Part shown: positions 53,406 through 63,629 of the stretch, piece by piece
How the letters are laid out: the number at the start of each line of letters is the position of its first letter
Numbering within the stretch: the stretch's first letter is position 1
DNA from: Mariniphaga sp.
GTDB lineage: Bacteria > Bacteroidota > Bacteroidia > Bacteroidales > Prolixibacteraceae
DNA length: 64,000 nt
Reading direction: 5' to 3'
NCBI GenBank assembly: GCA_019429205.1
Contig: JAHYIT010000012.1
Coordinates: forward strand, 1 to 64,000
The notes under the pieces: generated by a model
What the model was told of the DNA's origin: nothing
The model's input: only the letters and a program-made list of their open reading frames with translations
Database searches by the model: none
Program-made: the position numbers and the translations under genes

Positions 53406-54667
53406 AAAATTTTGGGATTATCATTTTAATGATTGGCGCCTTTCTTTTTGAAGGCCTTCCGGCCACATCGCAGGTAAAGGTGGATGTGGAGAAAAAAGTG
53501 GAAAAAAAGGTCGATCAGCGGGCCAACAAAAAAACCGACCAGACCATAGACAAAGGGCTCGATAAAATGGAAGAAGGCATTGGCAATCTGTTTGGCAAAA
53601 AGAAAAAAAAGGACAAAAGCCAGGCAGAAGAAGTTGAGCAGGCTCAGCCAACAAACGAACTTCCTTCCAGTGCTCAGCTGCCTCAGCAAACCGCAGAGAA
53701 AGGCCCCGAACTGAACTGGGCCAAATACGATTTTGTGCCGGGCGATAAAGTCATTTTTGAAGACAACCTGGAAAATGAAAAAAACGGGGAATTTCCGTCG
53801 CGGTGGGATTTGAATAAAGGGAATGTGGAAATTGCCGAATTTGGAGGCGAAAATGTAATCATGTTCATGGATGGTGCAAGCAGCATTATCCCCTTTATGA
53901 AAGAACCGGGGAAGGACTATCTGCCGGATATTTTCACCATTGAGTTCGATGCGTACTACGATGTGGAACCACATTCAGCCAAATATTTTGTGCATTTATA
54001 TGATTTGAAAAATCAAAGAGGTGATCCTTTAAATAAAATCAGTTTATTCCCGGGTGGCATTTCCGGCCTGAAAAGTGAAAAAATTATTCCCGGGAAACAG
54101 CTCTGGTACAACCAGGACAAACCATTCTGGCGTCACATTGCCATCGGGTTTAATGTGCGGGCGCTTAAAGTTTATTACGACGATGAACGCATGCTGAACA
54201 TCCCGAACCTCGGTTTTAATCCCACCGGACTAACCATTGAAATCATCAATACCAAACCGTTGAATTTTTACATCAAAAACATCCGCATTGCGGAGGGCGG
54301 CCAAAAACTATATGCCAGATTTTTGCAGGACGGTAAAATCATTGCCAACGGGATACGCTTTGATGTGAACAAAGCCACTCTGAAGCCGGAGTCCATGGGC
54401 ATAATCAACGAAATTGCCGAACTGATGCATAAAAACCCGGAGATAAAATTCAGCGTGGAAGGCCACACCGACAGCGACGGCGACGATGCACTGAATCAAA
54501 CGCTTTCGGAACAGCGCGCTGCGACAGTAGTCAGCACGCTGACAAAACTGGGAATTGATGCCGGACGTATGACTTCCAAAGGCTGGGGCGAAAGCCAGCC
54601 GCTCGATACCAACAGTACACCCGAAGGAAAAGCCAATAACCGCAGGGTGGAGTTTGTAAAAATTTGA
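53402..54667 (+). CDS. OmpA-family outer membrane/peptidoglycan-binding protein
   Basis: 421 residues. Signal peptide (1-23, ending ATSQ), a Lys-rich charged stretch (27-75, KKKKKDKSQ), a beta-rich middle (about 110-300) resembling a lectin/jelly-roll fold, and an OmpA C-terminal domain (about 305-421) with FDVNKATLKPES, FSVEGHTDSDGDD (near 350) and NNRRVEFVKI. The last domain binds diaminopimelate-type peptidoglycan. The start overlaps the mini LuxR stop (ATGA), indicating coupling. Confidence 0.88.
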   Translation: MKNFGIIILMIGAFLFEGLPATSQVKVDVEKKVEKKVDQRANKKTDQTIDKGLDKMEEGIGNLFGKKKKKDKSQAEEVEQAQPTNELPSSAQLPQQTAEKGPELNWAKYDFVPGDKVIFEDNLENEKNGEFPSRWDLNKGNVEIAEFGGENVIMFMDGASSIIPFMKEPGKDYLPDIFTIEFDAYYDVEPHSAKYFVHLYDLKNQRGDPLNKISLFPGGISGLKSEKIIPGKQLWYNQDKPFWRHIAIGFNVRALKVYYDDERMLNIPNLGFNPTGLTIEIINTKPLNFYIKNIRIAEGGQKLYARFLQDGKIIANGIRFDVNKATLKPESMGIINEIAELMHKNPEIKFSVEGHTDSDGDDALNQTLSEQRAATVVSTLTKLGIDAGRMTSKGWGESQPLDTNSTPEGKANNRRVEFVKI

Positions 54668-54764
54668 GAGCAGAATGAAGCTCGATGGAAAGATGCCTGC
54701 TGTTTAAATAATTGCACAAAACAGATTAGAAAAAGGGAACAATCATTTTCATAACACTTTCATT

Positions 54765-57700
54765 ATGAAAACACAAAGTATAATACGTATTTTATGGGTT
54801 TTTATCATTCAGCTATTTTTCAGCTTTAGCTCTGTTTCGTATGCTCAGGTTTGGAACAGGGAAATTGTTGACAGCACCGGAATAGAAAATGGAATTTACC
54901 GATCGCTGGCGATTGACAATTACGATAATCCACACATTGTATATTACAACAGCGACTTTTATGATTTAAAATATGCATACAAAAACGGTAATGTTTGGAA
55001 CTTTTCTGTAATAGACAGCATCAGGGTTTCCGGTATTTCGTGTGATATTGCATTTGACTCAAACAACACGCCTCATGTTTGCTTCCAGGATGGATGCAAT
55101 GATTTAACAGAATGTTTTGGCGCCGGCCTGCAATACATGACAATAACTAACGGGGAGTGGGTGAAAGAAACCGTTTTTGAAAACACCTTGCCCTTTGCTT
55201 TTAATTATATGATGTGCAGTATCGAAATCAATTCGCAAAACCAGCCTGTAATAGCCTTTTATGAAAAACTTGCTGATGACAACATAAAGATTGCAACTAA
55301 AAGTGCATCGGGTTGGAATATTCAGGGATTCCCGGCTGTAAAAGGCGCACCAATTAACGGAGACAACCTGAATTTTAGGCTAAAAAGCAATAACACTCCT
55401 GTAATTCAGTATATTGCTTACGACAGCCTGTTTGTTGTTGAATGTAATTTAACAACAGGAAACTTTCAAAAATATACATATCCTGTCAAGCCCGACATTT
55501 TAATGGACCAGACAAATCATAGCAGCTTTGACCTGGATGAACAAGATAATCTGCACATTGTGTATGAGTCATTTAACGAGGGGAATAATTTCAGAACAGG
55601 TTTCTATTATGCTTATTTTAATTGGGATGAATGGGAAAAAGAAGAACTTTTTTATGCTACGAATAAGCGGGAAAAAGCTTATATAAAAATCGTCGATTCC
55701 AAGCCCCGGCTGGTAACAATACACCAAGACAACCTCGTTTACAGCATTAGAAATAACAATCAATGGACAGAACAAATCATCGACACCTTAATCACTGCAC
55801 AACTATTGTCTTTTGATCATGACATCAATAACTATCCGCACATTGCGGTTTATGGTAAAATACCGGAATTAGCAAAAGAAAAAAAAAATTGCCTTATTTA
55901 TTACAGATATTACCCGGGCGCTTCCAATATGGAAGTCTCAACCAACTACTATAATTTTGAAAATGTTTGGATTGAAAGTTACAGCGAATTCAACATTACC
56001 GTTAAAAACAAAGGTGTAGCTCCTTTAGCAATCGACAATATAAAATTTGATCCAACATCAGCCTTCAAAATAACCAATAAAAGCCAGAGATTATTTATCC
56101 CGGTAAATGATTCGGCAAAAATAAATGTAAGGTTTACACCACAGGCTGAACAAAATTACTCCGACATTTTACAATTAATAACAAACGACCCGGCTTTTCC
56201 TGTTTTCAATATTCAATTCTCAGGAACCGGGGTTTCCAGCGGAACAAATGCAAGTATTACTGTTCAGATTAACGATATCATTGCAGATTTAAAAAACCTT
56301 GCAATAAACAAGGATGAGCGACTACAAGGAGTTGAAGTCAGGCTTTTTCAAAACAATGAGGCAGCTACAAACATGCTTATCACGGATGCTGAAGGTTTGG
56401 TTACATTCAATAATTTAACACCCGGTTTTTATGAACTCAAATTTTCCAAAAAGGTACCACACACCCAAAACGAGCTTCTGTTGTCGGTACAGGAAGAATT
56501 TGAAATAGGCCCGGGTAAAAACACACGGCTTTCGCATTTACCGGACTCGCTGTACAAATATAAATTCCTGCTGATTGAAGAATTAAACCAAATTGAGGCG
56601 TCAAACTCCATCTTCACTGGTGAATATTTTACTTACCAGCAGGTTGAAGCGAATGTTGAAACCCTTTTAAAAAACTGGGCAACAGATTACGATTCGCAAA
56701 AAACAGAGGTGTTGTCCCGTTTATTACTGACAGAAATATTGGTAAAGGATTTATTTGAGCAGGGGATGAATGTTTCGAATGAGATGTTTTATGATTTTGG
56801 CGATTTGATTGGATTCATTTTTTATTCCAACGATTGGTCAATGACCCTGATTGAATTAATTAAGGCCGCAGCAGAAATGATAGCTTCTTTAGCAGAGGGA
56901 GGCTCAACGGCTGCCCGGAAAATTCTTTTGGAATTGCTGGATATCTTAATTAAGGAACTTATCAAACAGGAAATACTTGCATCTGTTACAGAATCAGTAG
57001 AACTTGTCGGGGCAAAATTGGGACACCCTGCCGATATTATTTTAATGGATGGGTGGCGTGAATTAAAGAATAATTACTCATCAATGAATTTTCAGTCCTT
57101 TAGCTTGGTGGCCTGGGATGAAATAACACTCAAAGTTTTCAAAAAACTTAAAGGACCGTTTATTCAGGAAGTATATATCAATTTGTTAACAGCCCCGGTA
57201 ATTACCAAAGCGCTTGATTATTCAGAAACCAACAATTACAGTGGGACCTTTGCAAATGCCTGTATTAGTGAAATTGAGTTTGTTGCCGACGAAGAAAACA
57301 ATGTGGAAAATATTATTGAATGGGCTTCCGGACTGCGGAAAACGGCCAACCTGTTTATGGCAACCGCCAATATTCTTGAAGTTGTTGCAGCCATTGACCC
57401 TACCGGAATTGTTAAAAATGTGGCTCAATTTACTACCTATATTCGGCTTTCGGCTTATATTGAAGTGATAACTGCTTTGGGATTATCAACTTCACAGTTT
57501 TTTATTTTACCTGCAAATATGAATGATGAGGTTGATGATATTTATTTTTCATCGGCAGTTAAAAAAGGAACGATTACACCACAAAACCAGGTCTTCAGTA
57601 AAAACAAATATACTTCCGCAACCATCAGCAACATAAAAAAATCGTTGCAGGAAAATGAAAACTCTTTCGACTCTATCTTGTATTTGGTTCAGCAAAATAT

Positions 57701-58679
57701 TGAGTCGGGTTCTAAAGTGGAAGCAGCCAGTGAGTTACTCAAACTAAATGAGGCTGAAAAAAGTTACTCCAATACAATTTCACAAAGCTATGCTCCGCTT
57801 CGTGCTGTTGCATCAGAGGCCAGCCAAATCATTCCAACGTTTGAAGAGCACTACGATTCATTAATATCCTATAAGGCGAAAAACCTGCAGGAATGGTTTA
57901 ACACATACCTTTTGGTAACCATTTCCATGCTTGATACTGCAAACCAATTGACAAACACAATCCTTGACCAAATAGACAAAACAAAACAGGTAAACCATCT
58001 GCTCACTTCGCACATTGGAAATATGCTGGACGATGTTTCTGAGAATATGGAAGTTCCGGGCGTAATTGTAGTCAGCCAAATCAAGCAGGATAAATACAGC
58101 CTGAAATTGGGAGAGACAGGAACTGCCCGGTTAAAACTGAAGAACGTTGGCGCCAGCGAAGCAAACAATATTCGTTTGAAAATGGAGACCAGTGATGCCC
58201 TAAATTGTACTCAAACAGGTGAAATTACTGTTGGTACCCTGTCGCCCGGAGAAGAAAGCGAAGAATATGTTTTCACATTTAATATTGCTGAAAATCAACA
58301 TTCTTCAGGACTTTGGGATGCTATGATAACCTGCGATGATGCCGCAGCCATGTCCAAATCAGGCGCATTTACAATAGAAAATGCAACAACCAGTCTTCAA
58401 ATTTCAGAACAAAATAAAAATGCCGCTTTATTCTGCTTCCCTAATCCCGTGAACTCCACCGGAACTATTTTCTATGAACTAAAAGAAGGTGCCGAAATTA
58501 AAATTCAACTTTTTGATATTACCGGCCGTGAAGTTAAAACGCTTTATTATGGGTATAAAGAATCAGGAAAAGCACATCTGTTATTTAATGCAGCCTCATT
58601 ATCGAATGGAATATACATTGTTAAAATGCATTCCAACAATTACTTATCAGGAACTTTAAAAGTAGTTATTCATCATTAA
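54765..58679 (+). CDS. large T9SS type A cargo protein, multi-domain (1304 aa)
   Basis: Signal peptide (1-27, ending SYAQ). A propeller-like region with repeated DNYDNPHIVYY / NNTPHVCF / NNYPHIAVY strands (about 30-370). An ASH/choice-of-anchor-D beta domain (about 387-495; NITVKNKGVAPLAIDN). A SpaA/carboxypeptidase-like beta domain (about 500-575; GVEVRLFQNNEA, PGFYELKF). A long helical part (about 590-1090). A CARDB-like domain (about 1105-1205; ARLKLKNVGASEANNI). Finally the T9SS CTD (about 1222-1304; CFPNPVNSTGTIFY, LFDITGREVKTL, GIYIVKM). Secreted or surface-bound; function unknown. Confidence 0.85.
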   Translation: MKTQSIIRILWVFIIQLFFSFSSVSYAQVWNREIVDSTGIENGIYRSLAIDNYDNPHIVYYNSDFYDLKYAYKNGNVWNFSVIDSIRVSGISCDIAFDSNNTPHVCFQDGCNDLTECFGAGLQYMTITNGEWVKETVFENTLPFAFNYMMCSIEINSQNQPVIAFYEKLADDNIKIATKSASGWNIQGFPAVKGAPINGDNLNFRLKSNNTPVIQYIAYDSLFVVECNLTTGNFQKYTYPVKPDILMDQTNHSSFDLDEQDNLHIVYESFNEGNNFRTGFYYAYFNWDEWEKEELFYATNKREKAYIKIVDSKPRLVTIHQDNLVYSIRNNNQWTEQIIDTLITAQLLSFDHDINNYPHIAVYGKIPELAKEKKNCLIYYRYYPGASNMEVSTNYYNFENVWIESYSEFNITVKNKGVAPLAIDNIKFDPTSAFKITNKSQRLFIPVNDSAKINVRFTPQAEQNYSDILQLITNDPAFPVFNIQFSGTGVSSGTNASITVQINDIIADLKNLAINKDERLQGVEVRLFQNNEAATNMLITDAEGLVTFNNLTPGFYELKFSKKVPHTQNELLLSVQEEFEIGPGKNTRLSHLPDSLYKYKFLLIEELNQIEASNSIFTGEYFTYQQVEANVETLLKNWATDYDSQKTEVLSRLLLTEILVKDLFEQGMNVSNEMFYDFGDLIGFIFYSNDWSMTLIELIKAAAEMIASLAEGGSTAARKILLELLDILIKELIKQEILASVTESVELVGAKLGHPADIILMDGWRELKNNYSSMNFQSFSLVAWDEITLKVFKKLKGPFIQEVYINLLTAPVITKALDYSETNNYSGTFANACISEIEFVADEENNVENIIEWASGLRKTANLFMATANILEVVAAIDPTGIVKNVAQFTTYIRLSAYIEVITALGLSTSQFFILPANMNDEVDDIYFSSAVKKGTITPQNQVFSKNKYTSATISNIKKSLQENENSFDSILYLVQQNIESGSKVEAASELLKLNEAEKSYSNTISQSYAPLRAVASEASQIIPTFEEHYDSLISYKAKNLQEWFNTYLLVTISMLDTANQLTNTILDQIDKTKQVNHLLTSHIGNMLDDVSENMEVPGVIVVSQIKQDKYSLKLGETGTARLKLKNVGASEANNIRLKMETSDALNCTQTGEITVGTLSPGEESEEYVFTFNIAENQHSSGLWDAMITCDDAAAMSKSGAFTIENATTSLQISEQNKNAALFCFPNPVNSTGTIFYELKEGAEIKIQLFDITGREVKTLYYGYKESGKAHLLFNAASLSNGIYIVKMHSNNYLSGTLKVVIHH

Positions 58680-58690
58680 TCAAATTAAAC

Positions 58691-59290
58691 ATGAAAAAAT
58701 TCATTTTTCTGGCAACAACCTGCCTGCTGGCATTTTCATTGTCGGCACAGTTTTCGGCCACCATGGTATATACCATGTCGGGCAAAACAGTCAACTTCCA
58801 AATTTTTAGTGATATGAACCGCTACCGGTATGAATTTAACGAAAACGGCCAGGAGGTAGCCGTTATTTCCCTGAATGAAACCGGCGATTTTTACATGCTG
58901 ATGCCGCAGCAAAAAATGGCCATAAAGACAAAAACCACCAGCCAGATGAGCATGAGCACCGACCCGTTAAAACAGTATGAACACTTTGCCGGCGAAGGCG
59001 CCACAGAAGTGATTATCGGCGAAGAATCCATCGACGGATATCCCTGTGTGAAAAAAGAGTTGCGCAACATACAAAAAAATGAATTTGGCGAATCAAACCA
59101 GCACCTTTTTACGATTTGGGTTTCCGAAGAATTCAACTTCCCGCTGAAAATGGTGAACCACATCGACGGCACCGGTGCATCAGAAATGGAAGTCAAAGAC
59201 ATCAAAGCGTGGACACCCGACGAGGCCAGTTTTACTGTGCCTGCCGGTTTTACCATAATGGACCAGGCAATGATGATGCCTGAACAATAA
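58691..59290 (+). CDS. secreted DUF4412-like protein
   Basis: 199 residues with a signal peptide (ending LSAQ). The body is a beta-rich LolA-like sheet (MVYTMSGKTVNFQIF, DGYPCVKKELRN, PLKMVNHIDGTG) like DUF4412 proteins. It starts 11 bp after the large T9SS gene and is probably co-transcribed. A lipid- or peptide-binding role is a guess. Confidence 0.7.
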   Translation: MKKFIFLATTCLLAFSLSAQFSATMVYTMSGKTVNFQIFSDMNRYRYEFNENGQEVAVISLNETGDFYMLMPQQKMAIKTKTTSQMSMSTDPLKQYEHFAGEGATEVIIGEESIDGYPCVKKELRNIQKNEFGESNQHLFTIWVSEEFNFPLKMVNHIDGTGASEMEVKDIKAWTPDEASFTVPAGFTIMDQAMMMPEQ

Positions 59291-59774
59291 TATCAAAAAT
59301 GAAAAATGGATCATCAAAGCCACTTTTTACGTCACTTTTAGTGCAGGGCAGGGTATTCCGGCTACCGGAACCGGAATGTACCAGCTCACAGATATTCAGG
59401 AAAATATTCAACTGATTGCTTCGGCTAAAAATTACGGATTTGAAGAAAAAATCTCACAAACCTGTGCCGGAGAAGACAATAAACCCAAAGTTTATTTTGC
59501 TTCTGCAAACCCGGATTTAAATTCTTTGTTTTTTGTTCCACCAGATTCCGGGAAAGAGGAACTGATACCGGCCTTGAATTCAATTCCAAAAGATGCCAGT
59601 GCATTTTATATCCATTGCGAAAACGGGGAAGTAAAAGACTTTACAGTAGTAAAAGGGACTTAAAAAATTGAAGATTTGGTTCAGCTAAAAAATAAAATTG
59701 TTTCTGAAGGCACTACAATTAATACATGGGACGACGGCTCGAAAATAACTGATATGATAGTCTTCAGTCAATAA
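59277..59774 (+). pseudogene. broken ORF of unknown family
   Basis: An open frame starts without any ATG before 59376 (it reads through the previous gene's end), runs through KWIIKATFYVTF and MYQLTDIQENIQLI, meets an in-frame TAA at 59661-59663 and then continues in the same frame for 36 codons (KIEDLVQLKNKIV, INTWDDGSKITDMIVFSQ) to a second stop at 59774. Both the missing start and the internal stop suggest decay. The intact part from the ATG at 59376 would be 95 residues. No family recognised. Confidence 0.55.
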
Positions 59775-59873
59775 TTTTTCTTTGCAACAAATACCAATTC
59801 TGATAAAATTATTGCACTTTTACTGCCATTCCGAAATATTTACTCTTTTCGGATTTCCTGAAAATAATTAAAA

Positions 59874-61205
59874 ATGAAACCGATGAACGGCAGAAATTTT
59901 TTGTACAAAAGTGCAATAGTAGCGTCACTGGCTGGATTTCTTTTTGGATTCGACACCGTGGTGATTTCGGGTGCAGAACAAAAAATTCAATCGTTGTGGG
60001 AACTGAACAGTTCGTTGCACGGATTGGCCATCAGTATGGCGTTGTGGGGAACGGTGCTGGGTTCATTAACAGGAGGCTGGCCGGCACAATTTTTCGGAAG
60101 AAAAAAAACCTTACTGTGGATTGGCGTGCTTTATCTGGCATCGGCTTTTGGTTCTGCCCTGGCACCCGGCGTTTATTCCTTTATGTTTTTCCGGTTTATC
60201 GGCGGCGTGGGTGTGGGCATTTCAACGGTGGCAGCTCCTATGTTTATTTCTGAAATTGCGCCCCCGGCCATGCGTGGCCGCTTAACCGGAATGTTCCAGT
60301 TCAATATTGTATTTGGAATTCTGGTGGCATACCTGTCCAACTCGCTGCTGGGCGGAATTGGGGAAAACGCCTGGCGCTGGATGCTGGGCGTGGAAGCGAT
60401 TCCGGCGCTGCTGTTTACCACCTTCTGTTTCGGTCTGCCCGAGAGCCCGCGTTGGTTGATTGTGCAAAACAAAAACCGGGAGGCAGGATTGGCGGTCTTA
60501 AAAAAGGTAAATTCCGGTTTTTCCGCACAAGAACTGGATTCTCTGGTGCAGGAAATAGAAAACTCAGGCAATCAGCAAAACAAAACCCATAAATTCTTTA
60601 CCCGGAAACTCCTGAAACCGGCTTTTCTGGCATTTTTCATTGCCTTTTTCAATCAACTTTCGGGCATTAATGCCATTCTTTATTTTGCTCCGCGCATTTT
60701 TGAAATGACCGGTCTGGAATCGCAGACTGCGCTGTTGCAATCGGTAGGAATTGGCATCACCAACCTGATATTCACTTTTGTGGGTTTGTGGCTGATTGAC
60801 CGGCTGGGACGCCGGACGCTGCTGTATATTGGCTCCTTTGGGTACATTGCTTCGCTGGGACTAACTTCGTGGGCATTTGCGTCCGGAAATCCGGGCATTG
60901 TGCCAATATGTATTTTTGCTTTTATTGCCGCCCATGCCATTGGACAAGGAGCCGTTATCTGGGTTTTTATCAGCGAGATATTTCCAAACCGGCAGCGGGC
61001 CTTTGGGCAGTCATTGGGCAGTTTTACCCACTGGTTTTTTGCCGCAGCGCTCACCCTGGTTTTTCCGCTGATGGCCGAAGCATGGAAGCCAAAGTTCATT
61101 TTCGGCCTTTTCTGCTTTATGATGATACTGCAACTGGTTTGGGTCCGGTTTTTTGTGCCGGAAACCAAAGGAGCATCATTGGAGGAACTGGAAAGGGAGT
61201 TGTAA
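59874..61205 (+). CDS. MFS sugar porter (XylE/GLUT type)
   Basis: 443 residues with twelve membrane helices. Sugar-porter motifs: GFLFGFDTVVISGA in helix 1, FGRKKTL after helix 2, PESPRWLI (near 196), QLSGINAILYFAPRIF (near 260), DRLGRRTLL (near 308) and FVPETKGASLEELE at the end. It probably carries a hexose or pentose with protons. No sugar-metabolism gene is adjacent, so the substrate is unknown. Convergent with der, 5 bp between stops. Confidence 0.92.
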   Translation: MKPMNGRNFLYKSAIVASLAGFLFGFDTVVISGAEQKIQSLWELNSSLHGLAISMALWGTVLGSLTGGWPAQFFGRKKTLLWIGVLYLASAFGSALAPGVYSFMFFRFIGGVGVGISTVAAPMFISEIAPPAMRGRLTGMFQFNIVFGILVAYLSNSLLGGIGENAWRWMLGVEAIPALLFTTFCFGLPESPRWLIVQNKNREAGLAVLKKVNSGFSAQELDSLVQEIENSGNQQNKTHKFFTRKLLKPAFLAFFIAFFNQLSGINAILYFAPRIFEMTGLESQTALLQSVGIGITNLIFTFVGLWLIDRLGRRTLLYIGSFGYIASLGLTSWAFASGNPGIVPICIFAFIAAHAIGQGAVIWVFISEIFPNRQRAFGQSLGSFTHWFFAAALTLVFPLMAEAWKPKFIFGLFCFMMILQLVWVRFFVPETKGASLEELEREL

Positions 61206-61210
61206 TTTTT

Positions 61211-62518
61211 TTACTTCTGCCTGAAATACACCTGTATGGGTACTCCCGTAAAATCGAAATTTGCGCGAATCTGGTTTTCGATATAACGCCGATATGGTTC
61301 CTTAATGTATTGCGGCAGATTGGCAAACAGCGCAAATGCCGGCGTTGGCGATGGCAACTGAGTGACGTATTTTATTTTGATGAATTTCCCTTTTACCGAT
61401 GGAGGCGGGTATTTTTCAATGGCCTCTAACAGCACATCATTCAATTTGGATGTTTTTATGCGGTTTTTACGGTTTTTGTGAACCTGCATGGCAATATCCA
61501 GCGCTTTGTACACCCGTTGTTTGGTAATGGCCGAGATAAACAGAATGGGTACATCGGTAAACGGTGCAATCCGCTCCCTGATTTCCTCCTCCACTTTTCG
61601 TGTGGAATGACCGTCTTTTTCAATCAAATCCCACTTATTAACCAGAATAACCACGCCTTTTTTGTTGCGCACTATCAGGTTGAATATATTCATATCCTGC
61701 GCTTCCAAACCCCGTGTGGCATCAATCAGCAGCAAACACACATCGGAACTTTCAATGGTTCGCACCGAACGCAGCACCGAGTAAAACTCAATATCGTCAT
61801 GCACTTTTCCTTTCTTGCGCAGGCCGGCGGTGTCTATGATTATAAAATCGTGTCCGAATTTATTGTAGCGGGTGTGAATGGAATCGCGGGTAGTGCCAGC
61901 CACATCAGTAACAATGTAGCGTTCTTCATCCAGTAAAGTGTTAATGAACGACGATTTGCCTACATTAGGCCGGCCAACCACCGACAAATACGGCAGTTCG
62001 TGTTCTTCGTCGTTATCGCCTGACTCGCCAAAAGTTGTAATCACCTGATCGAGCAAATCACCGGTTCCGCTGCCGGTCATGGATGAGATACAGAAGATTT
62101 CGCCCAGTCCGAGGCCGTAAAACTCCTGGGCATCCATTATGCGCTGGTTGTTGTCCACCTTGTTTACGGCAACCACTATTTTTTTCCTGCTTTTACGGAG
62201 AATGGCTGCAACGGCGTCATCGAGGTCGGTAATTCCCAATTCCACATCCACCACAAACAGTATCACATCGGCTTCGTCGATGGCCAGATGCACCTGTTTA
62301 TTGATTTCAGATTCAAATACATCGTCGGAGTTCACGACATAGCCGCCGGTATCAATTACCGAAAACACTTTTCCGTTCCACTCCGATTTTCCGTAATTTC
62401 GGTCGCGGGTAACACCCGACACCTCGTCCACAATGGCTTCACGCGATTCGATAAGCCGGTTAAACAAAGTTGATTTGCCCACGTTGGGCCGTCCTACTAT
62501 GGCTAATATTCTGCTCAT
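61211..62518 (-). CDS. der: GTPase Der (EngA), ribosome assembly
   Basis: 435 residues with two GTPase domains in tandem: [12 protein letters not shown] (near 8) and [12 protein letters not shown] (near 182), each followed by DTAG/DTGG ([18 protein letters not shown]) and NKxD motifs. The C-terminal KH-like domain ends PIQVYFRQK. It acts in 50S ribosome assembly. It starts 9 bp after the era stop, so both are in one operon. Confidence 0.97.
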   Translation of the reverse strand: MSRILAIVGRPNVGKSTLFNRLIESREAIVDEVSGVTRDRNYGKSEWNGKVFSVIDTGGYVVNSDDVFESEINKQVHLAIDEADVILFVVDVELGITDLDDAVAAILRKSRKKIVVAVNKVDNNQRIMDAQEFYGLGLGEIFCISSMTGSGTGDLLDQVITTFGESGDNDEEHELPYLSVVGRPNVGKSSFINTLLDEERYIVTDVAGTTRDSIHTRYNKFGHDFIIIDTAGLRKKGKVHDDIEFYSVLRSVRTIESSDVCLLLIDATRGLEAQDMNIFNLIVRNKKGVVILVNKWDLIEKDGHSTRKVEEEIRERIAPFTDVPILFISAITKQRVYKALDIAMQVHKNRKNRIKTSKLNDVLLEAIEKYPPPSVKGKFIKIKYVTQLPSPTPAFALFANLPQYIKEPYRRYIENQIRANFDFTGVPIQVYFRQK

Positions 62519-62527
62519 TTCTTCTTT

Positions 62528-63412
62528 TTAATACGCTTCGTACCCGAAATTTTTCAGCTGCTTTTCTTTCTCGCGCCAGTCTTTGGCTACTTTCACATAA
62601 AGTTCCAGAAAAATTTTCTTTTCAAAAAACTCCTCGGCATCTTTGCGGGCTTCGCTACCCACTTTTTTCAGCATTTTTCCGGCTTTTCCAATAATAATTC
62701 CCTTCTGGGAGTCCCGCGCTACATAAATCACCGCTCTCACTTCAATTAAACCACCTTTGGTTTTAAAATCTTCCACCTCAACCTCAACGGAATAAGGAAC
62801 TTCTTTTTGATAGTTCAGCAATATTTTCTCGCGGATGATTTCCTGCATAAAAAACCGCTCGTTGCGGTCTGTAAGGGCTTCTTTATCAAAAAAGGGAGGG
62901 CCTTCTGGCAAGAGTTCCAAAATACGGTCGAAAACAGGTTCGATATTAAATTTTTCTTTAGCCGAAACAGGATACACATTAGCACCGGGAAACACTTCAC
63001 TCCAATAATCAAAAAGCCGGGTAACCTCCTCCTGGTTCGATAAATCAATTTTATTGATGAGCACTATCACCTGCACGTTCGATTTGCGGATGCGATCGAT
63101 GTAATCCGGATTTTTGCCCCGTTTTTCCACTACATCGGTCACAAACAGTATCACATCGGCATCAAGAAGCGCTGAATCCACAAACTTCATCATGGATTCC
63201 TGAAGTTTATACCCGGGTTTCAAAATTCCGGGAGTATCAGAATACACAATCTGAAAATCCTCGCCATTAACAATCCCTTTAATACGGTGCCGGGTAGTCT
63301 GCATTTTCTCCGTAATAATCGACAATTTTTCACCCACCAGAGCATTCATAACAGTAGATTTCCCCACGTTAGGATTCCCTAAAATATTTACAAAACCTGC
63401 TTTATGCGCCAT
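62528..63412 (-). CDS. era: GTPase Era, 16S rRNA maturation
   Basis: 294 residues. GTPase domain with GNPNVGKSTVMN (G1), SDTPGILKPGYKLQ (G3) and LINKIDLS (G4), then a KH RNA-binding domain (about 200-294; VEVEDFKTKGGLIEVRAVIYV, GKAGKMLKKVGSEAR). Era binds the 3' end of 16S rRNA during 30S assembly. First gene of the era-der operon. Confidence 0.97.
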   Translation of the reverse strand: MAHKAGFVNILGNPNVGKSTVMNALVGEKLSIITEKMQTTRHRIKGIVNGEDFQIVYSDTPGILKPGYKLQESMMKFVDSALLDADVILFVTDVVEKRGKNPDYIDRIRKSNVQVIVLINKIDLSNQEEVTRLFDYWSEVFPGANVYPVSAKEKFNIEPVFDRILELLPEGPPFFDKEALTDRNERFFMQEIIREKILLNYQKEVPYSVEVEVEDFKTKGGLIEVRAVIYVARDSQKGIIIGKAGKMLKKVGSEARKDAEEFFEKKIFLELYVKVAKDWREKEKQLKNFGYEAY

Positions 63413-63440
63413 AACTAATTCAAATCGCTAAAAATCAGGG

Positions 63441-63448
63441 CAAAGATA
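63441..63448 (-). promoter_or_regulatory. -7 box for era-der
   Basis: Minus-strand TATCTTTG, an exact TAnnTTTG match 28 bp upstream of the era ATG. Confidence 0.5.
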
Positions 63449-63629
63449 ATTGATTTGAATTACCGGAACAGCATTTACCCGTCCATTTTGCTGAAACTGT
63501 ACATTATTTCACATACAAAAATGCTGTTAAAAGTATTTAAAAAAAATGCGCTAAACCCGATTATCATTGGCTGTTTAGTCATTTTTTGTTATTTTAGAAG
63601 CAAAACCAGAATTGTTCAAAAAAATTATT

